From: an uncultured Eubacteriales bacterium
GTDB taxonomy: Bacteria > Bacillota > Clostridia > Monoglobales > Monoglobaceae
DNA: 6,311 nt
Direction: 5' to 3'
Assembly: GCA_905198865.1 (NCBI GenBank)
Contig: CAJKEB010000078.1
Span: forward strand, 1 to 6,311
Part shown: piece by piece, positions 1 through 6,288 of the stretch
Layout of the letters: every line of letters starts with the position of its first letter
How positions within the stretch are numbered: the first letter of the stretch is position 1
Program-made: the position numbers and the translations under genes
Notes under the pieces: generated by a model
The model's database searches: none
Seen by the model: the letters and a program-made list of their open reading frames with translations, nothing else
What the model was told of the DNA's origin: nothing

Positions 1-1
1 T

Positions 2-1408
2 CTGCTTGCCGCGTTGAGCTTGTCGCTTATTATGCCGCTGTGTATTTATGCGGACAATCCTGAAGCAATTTATGTAAACGGTAATATCGTCAAGCCTTTT
101 CCGTCAGTCATTGTTGAGGACAACAGGACTTTCGCTTCCATAAGACAATTTGCCGACATATTCGGGGCAAGCGTTGAGTGGGACGAGAACGAAGAAAAAA
201 TAACCTCCACCCTGGGTGATATGACTGTTCGTTTTCAAATCGGCAGCCGTGAAATGATTAAGTACGGTCAGCCCATTGATATGGGCGCTGCATGCCGTTA
301 CTACGACGGCTCTGCAATGGTTCCTATACGGGCAATCGGAGACGCATACGGTTATCCGGTAACATGGAACGAAAAGCACCGTGCGATTTTCCTCGGCGAG
401 GAATTAAATCTTGACAAAAATCCTATGGACGGAACCGTTATTACTGATGAATTCAGATATAACGATTACATCGGCGAATACGGCGGTGTCAGTGTGTTCT
501 CAAACGGTAACGACAACTTTGGTATGGAGCTTCTTTCCATCAACGATTACTGGAGCAATATATATGCGGACAATGTTGCGGAAATCGCACGGCGTCTACC
601 GGACGTGAATGTTTATAATATCGCTGCTCCGACAGCACAGGAGTTTTATGCTTCAAACGCCAGACGCGCCGACCAGACCGGAGCAATTTCAAAAATTTAC
701 GAAAGGCTCATGAGCTATGAGCTGCCAAACCTCAGACCGGTTAACGTTGTTCAAACATTATCCGACCATGCCGCAGAAAAGATATACTTTAACACCGACC
801 ATCACTGGACACAGCGCGGCGCATACTACGCCTGGCGTGAATTCAGCCGCATAAACCCGGACATAAATGACGCGGCTCCGCTTGAAAGCTATGAGGTTCA
901 GAACATCTACGGCTACTGCGGCTCACTGTGCAGCTTTTCTGCCGGAACATACGGAAGCACACTGCTTCGTCAGAATGCCGATATGCTTCAGCTGTTCTTC
1001 CCGAAAGCCGAGTACCAGGGCGCTTCATACCGTGACCCGTATATGAGTTCATATATTCAGTCCATGAAAGCAATTTATCCGCCGGCACGGAGCTACAGTT
1101 GCTTTATCGAGGGCGACTATCCGCTTGAGGTTTACAAGACAAACGTAAACAACGGACGCAAGATATGTATAATCAAGGAATCGTTCGGCGACGCTTTTTC
1201 AACCTGGGCTCTTGACAGCTATGAGGAGGTTTATATAGTCGATTATCGAATGTTTAACGGCGGTACATACGGCGGGTTCGGAACATCAGGCACAAAATTC
1301 AGCATCAGTGATTTTTATGACTTCGTAAAGTTCGACGATCTGGTTATTATAAGCTACCCCGTATCTATATCCGCAAGCTCGCATGTAAACCTTCTCGGCA
1401 AAATGTGA
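2..1408 (+). CDS. Exported protein with stalk domain and DHHW/AlgX-type SGNH-like domain (5' partial)
   Basis: The gene runs in from outside the window. The frame is open from base 2, and the first residues (LLAALSLSLIMPLCIYA, then DN) read as the hydrophobic core and cleavage site of a signal peptide. The TTG at 14 and the ATG at 32 lie inside this core, so neither is likely the true start. Bases 62-398 encode a copper-amine-oxidase N-terminal-like stalk domain (pattern VNG..., then MVPIRAIGDAYG and VTWNEKHRAIFL). Bases from about 430 to 1405 match the DHHW family. The motif TDHHWT has its Asp codon at 797 and its second His at 803. A C-terminal strand, KICIIKESFGDAF, has its Ser codon at 1181. 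By analogy with AlgX, Asp, second His and this Ser could form a triad. Known relatives act outside the membrane in O-acylation of polysaccharide, often beside an MBOAT gene. The substrate here is unknown. A stop is followed within 25 nt by a terminator, so the gene is the last of its operon. Confidence 0.85.
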   Translation: MLAALSLSLIMPLCIYADNPEAIYVNGNIVKPFPSVIVEDNRTFASIRQFADIFGASVEWDENEEKITSTLGDMTVRFQIGSREMIKYGQPIDMGAACRYYDGSAMVPIRAIGDAYGYPVTWNEKHRAIFLGEELNLDKNPMDGTVITDEFRYNDYIGEYGGVSVFSNGNDNFGMELLSINDYWSNIYADNVAEIARRLPDVNVYNIAAPTAQEFYASNARRADQTGAISKIYERLMSYELPNLRPVNVVQTLSDHAAEKIYFNTDHHWTQRGAYYAWREFSRINPDINDAAPLESYEVQNIYGYCGSLCSFSAGTYGSTLLRQNADMLQLFFPKAEYQGASYRDPYMSSYIQSMKAIYPPARSYSCFIEGDYPLEVYKTNVNNGRKICIIKESFGDAFSTWALDSYEEVYIVDYRMFNGGTYGGFGTSGTKFSISDFYDFVKFDDLVIISYPVSISASSHVNLLGKM

Positions 1409-1432
1409 TACTGTGTGCAGTGACAATACATG

Positions 1433-1466
1433 AATACGCCGCCCGCATTATTTGGGGCGGCGTATT
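1433..1466 (+). terminator. Hairpin terminator after the DHHW gene, possibly bidirectional
   Basis: A perfect 12-bp stem (AATACGCCGCCC at 1433-1444 with its complement at 1455-1466) encloses a 10-nt loop. The right side continues into the moderately T-rich TCGTTCCTGTTTTG. It lies 24 nt after the + strand stop codon and 26 nt beyond the end of the convergent small gene, so it probably insulates both. The T-run is imperfect on the + side and absent on the - side, so the + direction is the better supported one. Confidence 0.8.
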
Positions 1467-1492
1467 TCGTTCCTGTTTTGCATCAAACATAC

Positions 1493-1840
1493 CTATTTGC
1501 TTCTGACATAATCCAGATATTCATCTTTTGTACAGTATTTCAGACCTTCAATATCGCGGGTCAGGTGCGTAAGTATGTATTTTGTCTCATCTGTCGAACC
1601 GCAGTCAACCGTAACTATTTCTCTCGGCTTAAACGATGATGCCGTAAGCTTCATTGACCTGTCAATTGAACGTACCACACCTTCTATATCGTTTTCTCTG
1701 TTCCTGACAAACATTACAAGCTCAATTTCTTCACCGTATGACGGCTTCGGCACAAGCGAATCGATTACGGTATAGATAGATGTAATAAGACCGATAACCG
1801 CAAATATACAAACGAACGCAATAAGTATTTGTTCCAGCAT
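1493..1840 (-). CDS. Small membrane-anchored protein resembling the N-terminal part of a GT2 glycosyltransferase
   Basis: This is a 115-residue protein. Residues 4-28 form one hydrophobic membrane segment, and the remaining ~87 residues are probably cytosolic. The soluble part starts with a strand and helix (IELVMFVRNRENDIEGVVRSI, in shortened form ELVMFVRNRE), then has EIVTVDCGSTDETKYIL. The latter closely resembles the VDDGSTDxT motif of family 2 glycosyltransferases, with Cys in place of the second Asp. The protein ends before the DxD metal site and catalytic region would appear, so it is unlikely to be an active glycosyltransferase alone. I recall similar short TM-plus-half-GT proteins annotated as hypothetical in clostridia. 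The ATG at 1840 was chosen because GGGAG lies 9 nt upstream and the sequence begins directly with the membrane segment. The open frame continues upstream to 2209, but that part overlaps the PPTase gene out of frame. It follows that gene by 91 nt and may share its transcript. Function unknown. Confidence 0.72.
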   Translation of the reverse strand: MLEQILIAFVCIFAVIGLITSIYTVIDSLVPKPSYGEEIELVMFVRNRENDIEGVVRSIDRSMKLTASSFKPREIVTVDCGSTDETKYILTHLTRDIEGLKYCTKDEYLDYVRSK

Positions 1841-1883
1841 TTTCACCAGCTCCCATACTGATTTGATTAATCTTTGACAATAT

Positions 1884-1913
1884 AGTATATGTCTCTCTGC
1901 CGGGTTTGGTGAA
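1884..1913 (-). promoter_or_regulatory. Possible weak promoter for the small GT-like gene
   Basis: On the - strand, TTCACC (1913-1908) and TATACT (1889-1884) are separated by 18 nt within the 91-nt gap between the PPTase gene and the small gene. The -10 matches five of six consensus bases and the -35 is poor. It would give the small gene its own transcript, but the two genes could equally be co-transcribed. Confidence 0.25.
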
Positions 1914-1931
1914 TACCGGGCGCACAGGGAA

Positions 1932-2597
1932 CTAATCAATACCGCAAATCTCCGGCACATCGGGGAATTCCTGTTCCTCACAGCAGCATGCTGCAATATA
2001 ATTCCCAAAAGCATATTGCTTAAAGTAGTATTCATTTGCCCCGAAGCTATAGCTGAGCCGTAGTTCTTTATGTTTTTCGGAGACAACCGAGAATTCCTTA
2101 AACGGCATACTAAGTCCCCGCCCTGTCGCTTTAACAAAGCTCTCCTTGAACGTCCAAATTCCGAAAAAAGCCTTTGCCCGTTCGCTCTCGTCCTCGTGTC
2201 TGAGGACATAACTCTCCTCTCTGTCCTGAAGGAATTTCTTTGCTACTTTATAATCCGGCGTTCTTATTATTTCAATATCACATCCTACGCTGAATTCCGA
2301 AAAGGCACACACGGCCATATCACGGCAATGCGACACGCTGAAATTTATCTCAGGATAATCCTCAAAATACGGCTTTCCGTATCTGCCTATGCTGTATTTC
2401 ATATTTTTCTCATCAAGTCCGAGTCTGCGAAGTCCGCGGCTGATTAACAATCCCGCTCCGAGACTTAATACTCTGTCTGACTTATTTTTAAAGCTCAGCG
2501 CCTTATTCTGTCTGAAGCCGGAAAGACCTCCGAGCTTTCTCAAAAACACCTCCGGCTCGTTAAGCGGAGCCGTATTCAGCATATAAATTTCGGTCAT
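1932..2597 (-). CDS. Sfp-type 4'-phosphopantetheinyl transferase
   Basis: This 221-residue protein is close to the length of Bacillus Sfp (224). The enzyme transfers the phosphopantetheine arm of coenzyme A to a conserved Ser of carrier proteins, in the cytoplasm. The family motifs appear in order: YSIGRYGKPYF (residues 68-78), FSVSH (86-90), GCDIE (105-109) and WTFKESFVKATGRGL (148-162). The expected Mg2+ ligands D107, E109 and E152 and the conserved K156 are all present, so the protein should be active. The ATG at 2597 has AGAGGA with 8-nt spacing from AGGA. The gene is divergent from the condensation-carrier-ligase operon, and the natural target is the 75-residue carrier protein encoded there. 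A second role on other carrier proteins is possible because Sfp-type enzymes are broad. The C-terminus carries a run of three Cys (residues 204-206) in an otherwise ordinary ending. The family assignment is secure; the partner is inferred from position. Confidence 0.95.
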   Translation of the reverse strand: MTEIYMLNTAPLNEPEVFLRKLGGLSGFRQNKALSFKNKSDRVLSLGAGLLISRGLRRLGLDEKNMKYSIGRYGKPYFEDYPEINFSVSHCRDMAVCAFSEFSVGCDIEIIRTPDYKVAKKFLQDREESYVLRHEDESERAKAFFGIWTFKESFVKATGRGLSMPFKEFSVVSEKHKELRLSYSFGANEYYFKQYAFGNYIAACCCEEQEFPDVPEICGID

Positions 2598-2634
2598 AAG
2601 CTTCTTCCTCTTTTTTCGTCTGTCTTTTTATACC

Positions 2635-2650
2635 TTAATATTAATATTAA
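2635..2650. repeat. 16-bp perfect AT palindrome over the PPTase -10 region
   Basis: TTAATATTAATATTAA reads the same on both strands. It lies 38 bp upstream of the PPTase start codon and covers the candidate -10 hexamer. It could be an operator, but a tandem TTAATA pattern in AT-rich DNA can also arise by chance. Confidence 0.4.
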
Positions 2651-2672
2651 CACTGTTTTTGCTTTTGTGCAA
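2644..2672 (-). promoter_or_regulatory. Candidate promoter of the PPTase gene
   Basis: On the - strand, TTGCAC (2672-2667) is followed after 17 nt by TAATAT (2649-2644), preceded by an extended TG (TGT directly before the hexamer). The predicted transcript would start near 2637, leaving a leader of about 40 nt before the start at 2597. The -35 is only a partial match, so the extended -10 would carry the activity. Confidence 0.4.
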
Positions 2673-2717
2673 TATAAATATACAAAACAGTCATTTTGAC
2701 CGGATTTTATTTTTTTG

Positions 2718-2794
2718 CTTCAAAAAATATATTTCAGAATAGCCAACTGTCTATTATTTATAAATTTCTGCTTTATTCTTCAAAAAATTTATTT
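2718..2794. repeat. Pair of near-identical 17-bp direct repeats, 60 bp apart
   Basis: CTTCAAAAAATATATTT at 2718-2734 and CTTCAAAAAATTTATTT at 2778-2794 differ at one base and are spaced exactly 60 bp start to start. They sit in the AT-rich centre of the divergent control region. They may be binding sites on a regular helical phase, or simply low-complexity sequence. Confidence 0.3.
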
Positions 2795-2808
2795 ATTTTT
2801 AAAATAAA
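2792..2808. promoter_or_regulatory. AT-rich inverted repeat, possible UP element
   Basis: TTTATTTT and AAAATAAA form an 8-bp inverted repeat around a central T at 2800. It lies about 15 bp upstream of the -35 of the operon promoter, where an A/T-rich UP element would contact RNA polymerase. The repeat may be a by-product of the A and T tracts. Confidence 0.3.
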
Positions 2809-2822
2809 ATAGACATAACCAC

Positions 2823-2851
2823 TGTACAAATCTATTAAGATATGTTATACT
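2823..2851 (+). promoter_or_regulatory. Candidate sigma-A promoter of the condensation-carrier-ligase operon
   Basis: TGTACA (2823-2828, four of six consensus bases) is followed after exactly 17 nt by TATACT (2846-2851, five of six), with an extended TGT before the -10. Transcription would start near 2858, giving a leader of about 95 nt before the ATG at 2953. The leader has a short GC-richer stretch (2856-2914) with only a weak 4-bp hairpin (CCGA/TCGG at 2885-2898). I recognise no riboswitch class in it. Confidence 0.6.
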
Positions 2852-2939
2852 AAATCCGGGAAAACATTAGCCGCGCAATATAAGCCGATTAGTGTCGGGG
2901 ATAAATGTACGGCAGAACAATAACATATAAACAAATATT

Positions 2940-2945
2940 AGGAGG
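2940..2945 (+). promoter_or_regulatory. Ribosome binding site that fixes the condensation protein start
   Basis: AGGAGG lies 7 nt before the ATG at 2953. The alternative in-frame ATG at 2905 would add 16 residues and has only GGGG four bases upstream, so the start at 2953 is preferred. Confidence 0.88.
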
Positions 2946-2952
2946 GGTGAAA

Positions 2953-4338
2953 ATGAGCATAAAGTATTATCCTCTTGCGCCGGCTCAGGCTACACAGCAT
3001 GAGCTTGCAAAAGAATTCGGAACATCGCAGGTTCTCAATATCTGCGTCTGTTCAACACTTAAGGTAAACATCGACTTCGGATTACTCAAGCAATGTATTC
3101 AGGAAGAGTTCAAACGCAGCGAGTGTCTGCGTATACGCTTCACCAAACCCGATAAAAACGGCGACGTCAAGCAGTATATAGCCGCACACGATCCGCGTGA
3201 CATAGAGCTTGCCGACCTCAGCGGACTGTCAGATGAAGACGTCGAGAAGCAGCTTAATGAGTGGTCGTTCAAACCGTTTTCTGAGCCGAATTCACCTATG
3301 GTTGACATAAAGATGATAAAGCTCCCCGACGGCTATCAGGGATTGTATATTTCAATAGACCACAGACTCACCGATTCAAGCGGAATTATCGTTATGATTA
3401 ACGACATAATGGAGCTTTACTGTCACTATGTATACAAGTCTCCGTATCCGCAGCCGCTGCCTCTTTACACCGATGCGCTCGAAAAGGATCTTGAGAAAGA
3501 GAAGAACCAAAAGAAAATTGACCGTGACGGTGCGTTCTGGGATGAGGTTCTGAGCCTGGGCGAGCCTTTGTATTCTGATGTAACAGGTCAGTGGAAGCTT
3601 GAGGACGACCGCAGAAAGCACAACAATCCAAATCAGCGGTATGTATACCGCAATATTGAGGACACACGAGTGGGGTTTGCCTCGTTTACTCTTGAACCTG
3701 CGCCTACCTACAGACTTCTTGATTACTGCCTTAACAATAATGTTTCAATGACAAACCTGCTGCTTATGGGACTTCGTACGTATCTTTCAAAGATGAACGG
3801 CGGTCAGACCGACATAAGCATCCGCAACTTTGTTTCAAGACGCTCGACAAAGCTTGAGCGTTTCAGCGGCGGAAGCCGTACAGAATGGTATCCGTGCCGA
3901 ACCGTGATTGAGCCTGACACAGAGTTCCTTGACGGAATATATATAATCCAGGAGCTGCAAAACAAGATTTACCGTCACAGCAATTATGACCAGGCACGGC
4001 TTGCGAAAAAGTTCGCCGAAAAGTTCGGTCAGCCCGAACATACGACCTATGAAGGCATACTTCTTACATACCAGCCGCTGCCGGTACGGCTTCAAAACCC
4101 AAATCTCAAAGGACTGCCGTACAAGTCAAGATGGCTGAGCAACGGTACCGCGGTTCAAAAGCTGTATCTTACGGTTATGCACAGTCCCGACGGCGGACTT
4201 GAATTCTTTTTTAAGTACCAGCAGGCAGAACTGTCATATCAGGAAGTCGAAAAAGTGTACTACTATCTGATGCGTATAATCTTCGCCGGCGTAGAACATC
4301 CTGAGCTTACCGTCGGTGAAATTATTGACTTAGTATAA
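2953..4338 (+). CDS. Stand-alone condensation-domain acyltransferase (NRPS-like)
   Basis: The 461-residue protein has the length of a single condensation domain, with no attached adenylation or carrier domain. Such domains form an amide or ester between a carrier-bound acyl group and an acceptor. The HHxxxDG active-site motif appears as DHRLTDS at residues 136-142. The catalytic second His (H137) and the structural Asp (D141) are kept, while the first His is Asp and the Gly is Ser. The second half shows the expected fold features: NVSMTNLLLMGLRTYL followed by a SRR segment (residues ~263-297), and a C-terminal LEFFFKYQQAELSYQEVEKV near residues 416-435. The N-terminus YYPLAPAQ matches the usual opening of these domains. 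It is the first gene of an operon, 57 nt before the carrier gene. An alcohol-acetyltransferase-like (AATase) relative is the main alternative, since that family shares fold and motif. The acceptor substrate cannot be told from the sequence. Confidence 0.88.
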   Translation: MSIKYYPLAPAQATQHELAKEFGTSQVLNICVCSTLKVNIDFGLLKQCIQEEFKRSECLRIRFTKPDKNGDVKQYIAAHDPRDIELADLSGLSDEDVEKQLNEWSFKPFSEPNSPMVDIKMIKLPDGYQGLYISIDHRLTDSSGIIVMINDIMELYCHYVYKSPYPQPLPLYTDALEKDLEKEKNQKKIDRDGAFWDEVLSLGEPLYSDVTGQWKLEDDRRKHNNPNQRYVYRNIEDTRVGFASFTLEPAPTYRLLDYCLNNNVSMTNLLLMGLRTYLSKMNGGQTDISIRNFVSRRSTKLERFSGGSRTEWYPCRTVIEPDTEFLDGIYIIQELQNKIYRHSNYDQARLAKKFAEKFGQPEHTTYEGILLTYQPLPVRLQNPNLKGLPYKSRWLSNGTAVQKLYLTVMHSPDGGLEFFFKYQQAELSYQEVEKVYYYLMRIIFAGVEHPELTVGEIIDLV

Positions 4339-4382
4339 GCATAATAAATTTTAAAAGAAAATAATAAAAAATATATTATATT

Positions 4383-4388
4383 GGAGGA
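4383..4388 (+). promoter_or_regulatory. Ribosome binding site of the carrier protein gene
   Basis: GGAGGA lies 7 nt before the ATG at 4396. It overlaps the codons just after an in-frame TTG at 4381, which would otherwise add five residues; that TTG lacks its own site. Confidence 0.88.
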
Positions 4389-4395
4389 AAATAAA

Positions 4396-4623
4396 ATGTT
4401 TGATGATCTTAAAGACAAGCTGAGCGAATATGTTGACACACCCGTTGATGAGATTACTGAAAATTCGAGGTTTATAGAGGATCTGGGACTGAATTCGTTT
4501 GAGTTTATGTCGCTCCTCGGCTATCTTGAAGACGAGTATGATATCGAGGTAGACGAAAACGAAATTCTTAACATCAAAACTGTCGGCGAAGCGGTTGCTT
4601 ATATCGAAAGCCTTACCAAATAA
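4396..4623 (+). CDS. Acyl/peptidyl carrier protein (stand-alone T domain)
   Basis: The 75-residue protein has the size and four-helix pattern of a carrier protein. The attachment motif is DLGLNSFEFMSLLGYLEDEY, with Ser34 as the expected phosphopantetheine site. The usual residue before the Ser is Asp (DSL in fatty-acid ACPs), but here it is Asn, with Phe after the Ser. The protein is strongly acidic (21 Asp/Glu against 5 Lys/Arg), as is typical of acyl carrier proteins. It lies between the condensation protein and the ligase in one operon, 57 nt and 39 nt from them, so it most likely carries the acyl group made by the ligase and presents it to the condensation protein. The divergent Sfp-type enzyme is the likely activator. 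The housekeeping fatty-acid ACP is less likely because no fab genes are nearby. DltC-like D-alanyl carriers are an alternative family, but no DltB or DltD is visible here. Confidence 0.93.
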   Translation: MFDDLKDKLSEYVDTPVDEITENSRFIEDLGLNSFEFMSLLGYLEDEYDIEVDENEILNIKTVGEAVAYIESLTK

Positions 4624-4649
4624 TAAATCTTAAAATTCCAAAATACCTT

Positions 4650-4655
4650 GGAGGG
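4650..4655 (+). promoter_or_regulatory. Ribosome binding site of the ligase gene
   Basis: GGAGGG lies 7 nt before the ATG at 4663, the same spacing as for the two genes upstream. An in-frame TTG at 4648 overlaps the site and is not a credible start. Confidence 0.88.
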
Positions 4656-4662
4656 TAAAATA

Positions 4663-6195
4663 ATGGCGTTTAATACAATCAAGGATATAGTTAAATACAG
4701 TACAGAAACCTTTGCCGATATGACGGCGTTTAAGTACATAGACGGCAGGGAAATAATCGAAAAGAAATACTCCGATGTGAAAAACGACAGTGAAACGATA
4801 AGCTGTGTACTTAACTGCATGAACCTTGCCGGCAAACACATTGCACTGATCGGAACAAGCTCATACCCTTGGATAGTAAGCTATCTGGGAATAGTAAACT
4901 CCGCAAGCGTGGCAGTTCCGCTTGACGCTTCGCTTCCTGCGGAAGAACTTTACGACCTGCTGAACCGTTCGGACAGCTCCGCGCTGTTTTATGACAAAAC
5001 GCATACGGCGGTTGCAGACGGCGTTCGCGAGAACTGCCCCGGAATTACTCATATAGTCTGCCTTCAGGATACAGAATCGGCGGACGGCGAGTATTCGTAC
5101 AGCTTACCGGTGCTTATGCAGGAGTGTAAGTGCACATGTGAAAACAGCAATTATGAAACGGAAATCGACCCAGGCAAGATGTGTACTCTTATGTTCACCT
5201 CCGGAACCACCGGAAAGAGCAAAGGTGTAATGCTGAGCAACAGAAACCTTGCTTCAAACGTAGAAGCGTGCGTAGTACAGATTGAACCGGGAACGGTATC
5301 AATGTCTGTTCTTCCGATACACCACTCATATTGTCTGACATCGGACATACTCAAAAGCATGTCGCTGGGCAGTTGTATATGTATCAACGACTCAATGCTT
5401 CACTTTACCAAAAATCTGCAAAAATTCAAGCCGAAGGTAATACTTCTCGTTCCGCTGATAATCGAAACGATTTATCATCAGCTAAGAGACACAAAAGCGA
5501 ATATTCCAAAGGAGATGATTGCCAAGGCGGCCTTTGGCGGCAACCTTGAAATAATCTTCAGCGGCGGTGCGTACTTAAATCCGGATTTGGTTGACTTTTT
5601 TGCCGAATACGGAATCAGCGTACTCCAGGGCTATGGCATGACCGAATGTTCGCCGGTTATCAGCAACAACAATCAGATTAACTCGAAGAACGGTTCAATA
5701 GGCAAACCGCTCAAAAACTGCTGCGTAAAGTTTGTTGACGAAGAAATCTGCATTAAAGGCTCAAGTGTAATGCTGGGCTACTATAATATGCCGAAGGAGA
5801 CAGCCGAAGCGCTTGACGAGGACGGCTGGCTGCACACAGGCGATTTGGGCTATCTGGACGATGAAGGCTATCTGTACATCACAGGCCGCAAAAAGAACCT
5901 GATTATACTTTCAAACGGTGAGAACATCTCGCCTGAAGAGCTTGAAAACGCACTCGGCAAGAACGACCTTGTTATGGAAGTCTTAGTCCGCGAAAACGGT
6001 CAGGCGATAGAAGCTGAAATATTCCCCGACGCAGAGTATGCCGAAAAGCACGGAATCAGCGATATTAATGCGGCACTTCAAGACATAATTGACAAGTTCA
6101 ACAAGGATATGCCGCTGTACAAGCGCATAACCTCATTCAAGACCCGTGATACCGAGTTTGAGAAGAACACCACAAAGAAGATAAAACGCTTCTAA
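4663..6195 (+). CDS. AMP-forming acyl ligase (stand-alone A domain, fatty acyl-CoA/ACP ligase-like)
   Basis: The 510-residue protein belongs to the ANL superfamily. It would activate a carboxylic acid with ATP to an acyl-adenylate and load it on a thiol, here probably that of the carrier protein encoded 39 nt upstream. The core motifs are complete: P-loop TSGTTGKSKG (residues 179-188), GYGMTE (323-328), GWLHTGDLGYLDDEG (388-402, ribose-binding D394), GRKKNLIILSNGENISPEE (408-426) and C-terminal KNTTKKIKRF, whose K506 fits the catalytic lysine. The overall pattern (LPIHHSY near residues 217-223, GYYNMPKETAEALDEDGW) is closer to long-chain fatty acid ligases than to amino-acid adenylation domains, so a fatty acid substrate is inferred. 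CoA as acceptor cannot be excluded. It is the last gene of the operon and is followed 6 nt later by a terminator hairpin. Confidence 0.93.
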   Translation: MAFNTIKDIVKYSTETFADMTAFKYIDGREIIEKKYSDVKNDSETISCVLNCMNLAGKHIALIGTSSYPWIVSYLGIVNSASVAVPLDASLPAEELYDLLNRSDSSALFYDKTHTAVADGVRENCPGITHIVCLQDTESADGEYSYSLPVLMQECKCTCENSNYETEIDPGKMCTLMFTSGTTGKSKGVMLSNRNLASNVEACVVQIEPGTVSMSVLPIHHSYCLTSDILKSMSLGSCICINDSMLHFTKNLQKFKPKVILLVPLIIETIYHQLRDTKANIPKEMIAKAAFGGNLEIIFSGGAYLNPDLVDFFAEYGISVLQGYGMTECSPVISNNNQINSKNGSIGKPLKNCCVKFVDEEICIKGSSVMLGYYNMPKETAEALDEDGWLHTGDLGYLDDEGYLYITGRKKNLIILSNGENISPEELENALGKNDLVMEVLVRENGQAIEAEIFPDAEYAEKHGISDINAALQDIIDKFNKDMPLYKRITSFKTRDTEFEKNTTKKIKRF

Positions 6196-6201
6196 AAGTT
6201 A

Positions 6202-6236
6202 ACAAAGCGGTACAGCTTCGCGCTGTACCGCTTTGT
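6202..6236 (+). terminator. Hairpin terminator after the operon, probably bidirectional
   Basis: A perfect 15-bp stem (6202-6216 with 6222-6236) closes a TTCGC loop. It starts 6 nt after the ligase stop codon. The + side is followed by CATATTTC, a poor T-run. The - side is followed by TTAACTTTT (6202-6194), a better one, so it could also stop transcripts coming from the right. Confidence 0.82.
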
Positions 6237-6260
6237 CATATTTCAGAACTATTACGATAA

Positions 6261-6288
6261 ATTATAGTTTGACAAACAGTTATTGCAA
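6261..6288 (-). promoter_or_regulatory. Possible leftward promoter beyond the operon end
   Basis: On the - strand, TTGCAA (6288-6283) and a consensus TATAAT (6266-6261) are 16 nt apart. A transcript would start near 6254 and run straight into the hairpin at 6236-6202. That would yield a short RNA of about 60 nt. Chance occurrence in AT-rich DNA is quite possible. Confidence 0.3.

Noticed and set aside
1841..2209. Upstream extension of the small GT-like gene on the - strand
   Set aside because: Most of it lies inside the PPTase gene in another frame, is Arg- and Ser-rich without domain character, and the membrane segment and ribosome binding site favour the start at 1840.
2856..2939. A riboswitch in the operon leader
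   Set aside because: The leader is short and shows only a 4-bp hairpin (2885-2898); no conserved riboswitch core was recognised.
2905..2952. Upstream in-frame ATG that would lengthen the condensation protein by 16 residues
   Set aside because: It has only a poor ribosome binding site with 4-nt spacing, while the ATG at 2953 has a perfect AGGAGG at 7 nt, and the condensation-domain homology begins just after it.
3376..3667. Overlapping - strand reading frames inside the condensation gene
   Set aside because: They are antisense to a well-supported coding region, have no ribosome binding site and resemble no protein family.
4381..4395. Carrier protein starting at the TTG at 4381
   Set aside because: The GGAGGA that would drive translation lies within those first codons and points to the ATG at 4396.
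5331..5549. A + strand reading frame of 72 codons inside the ligase gene
   Set aside because: It is out of frame with the conserved ligase, has low-complexity content and no ribosome binding site.
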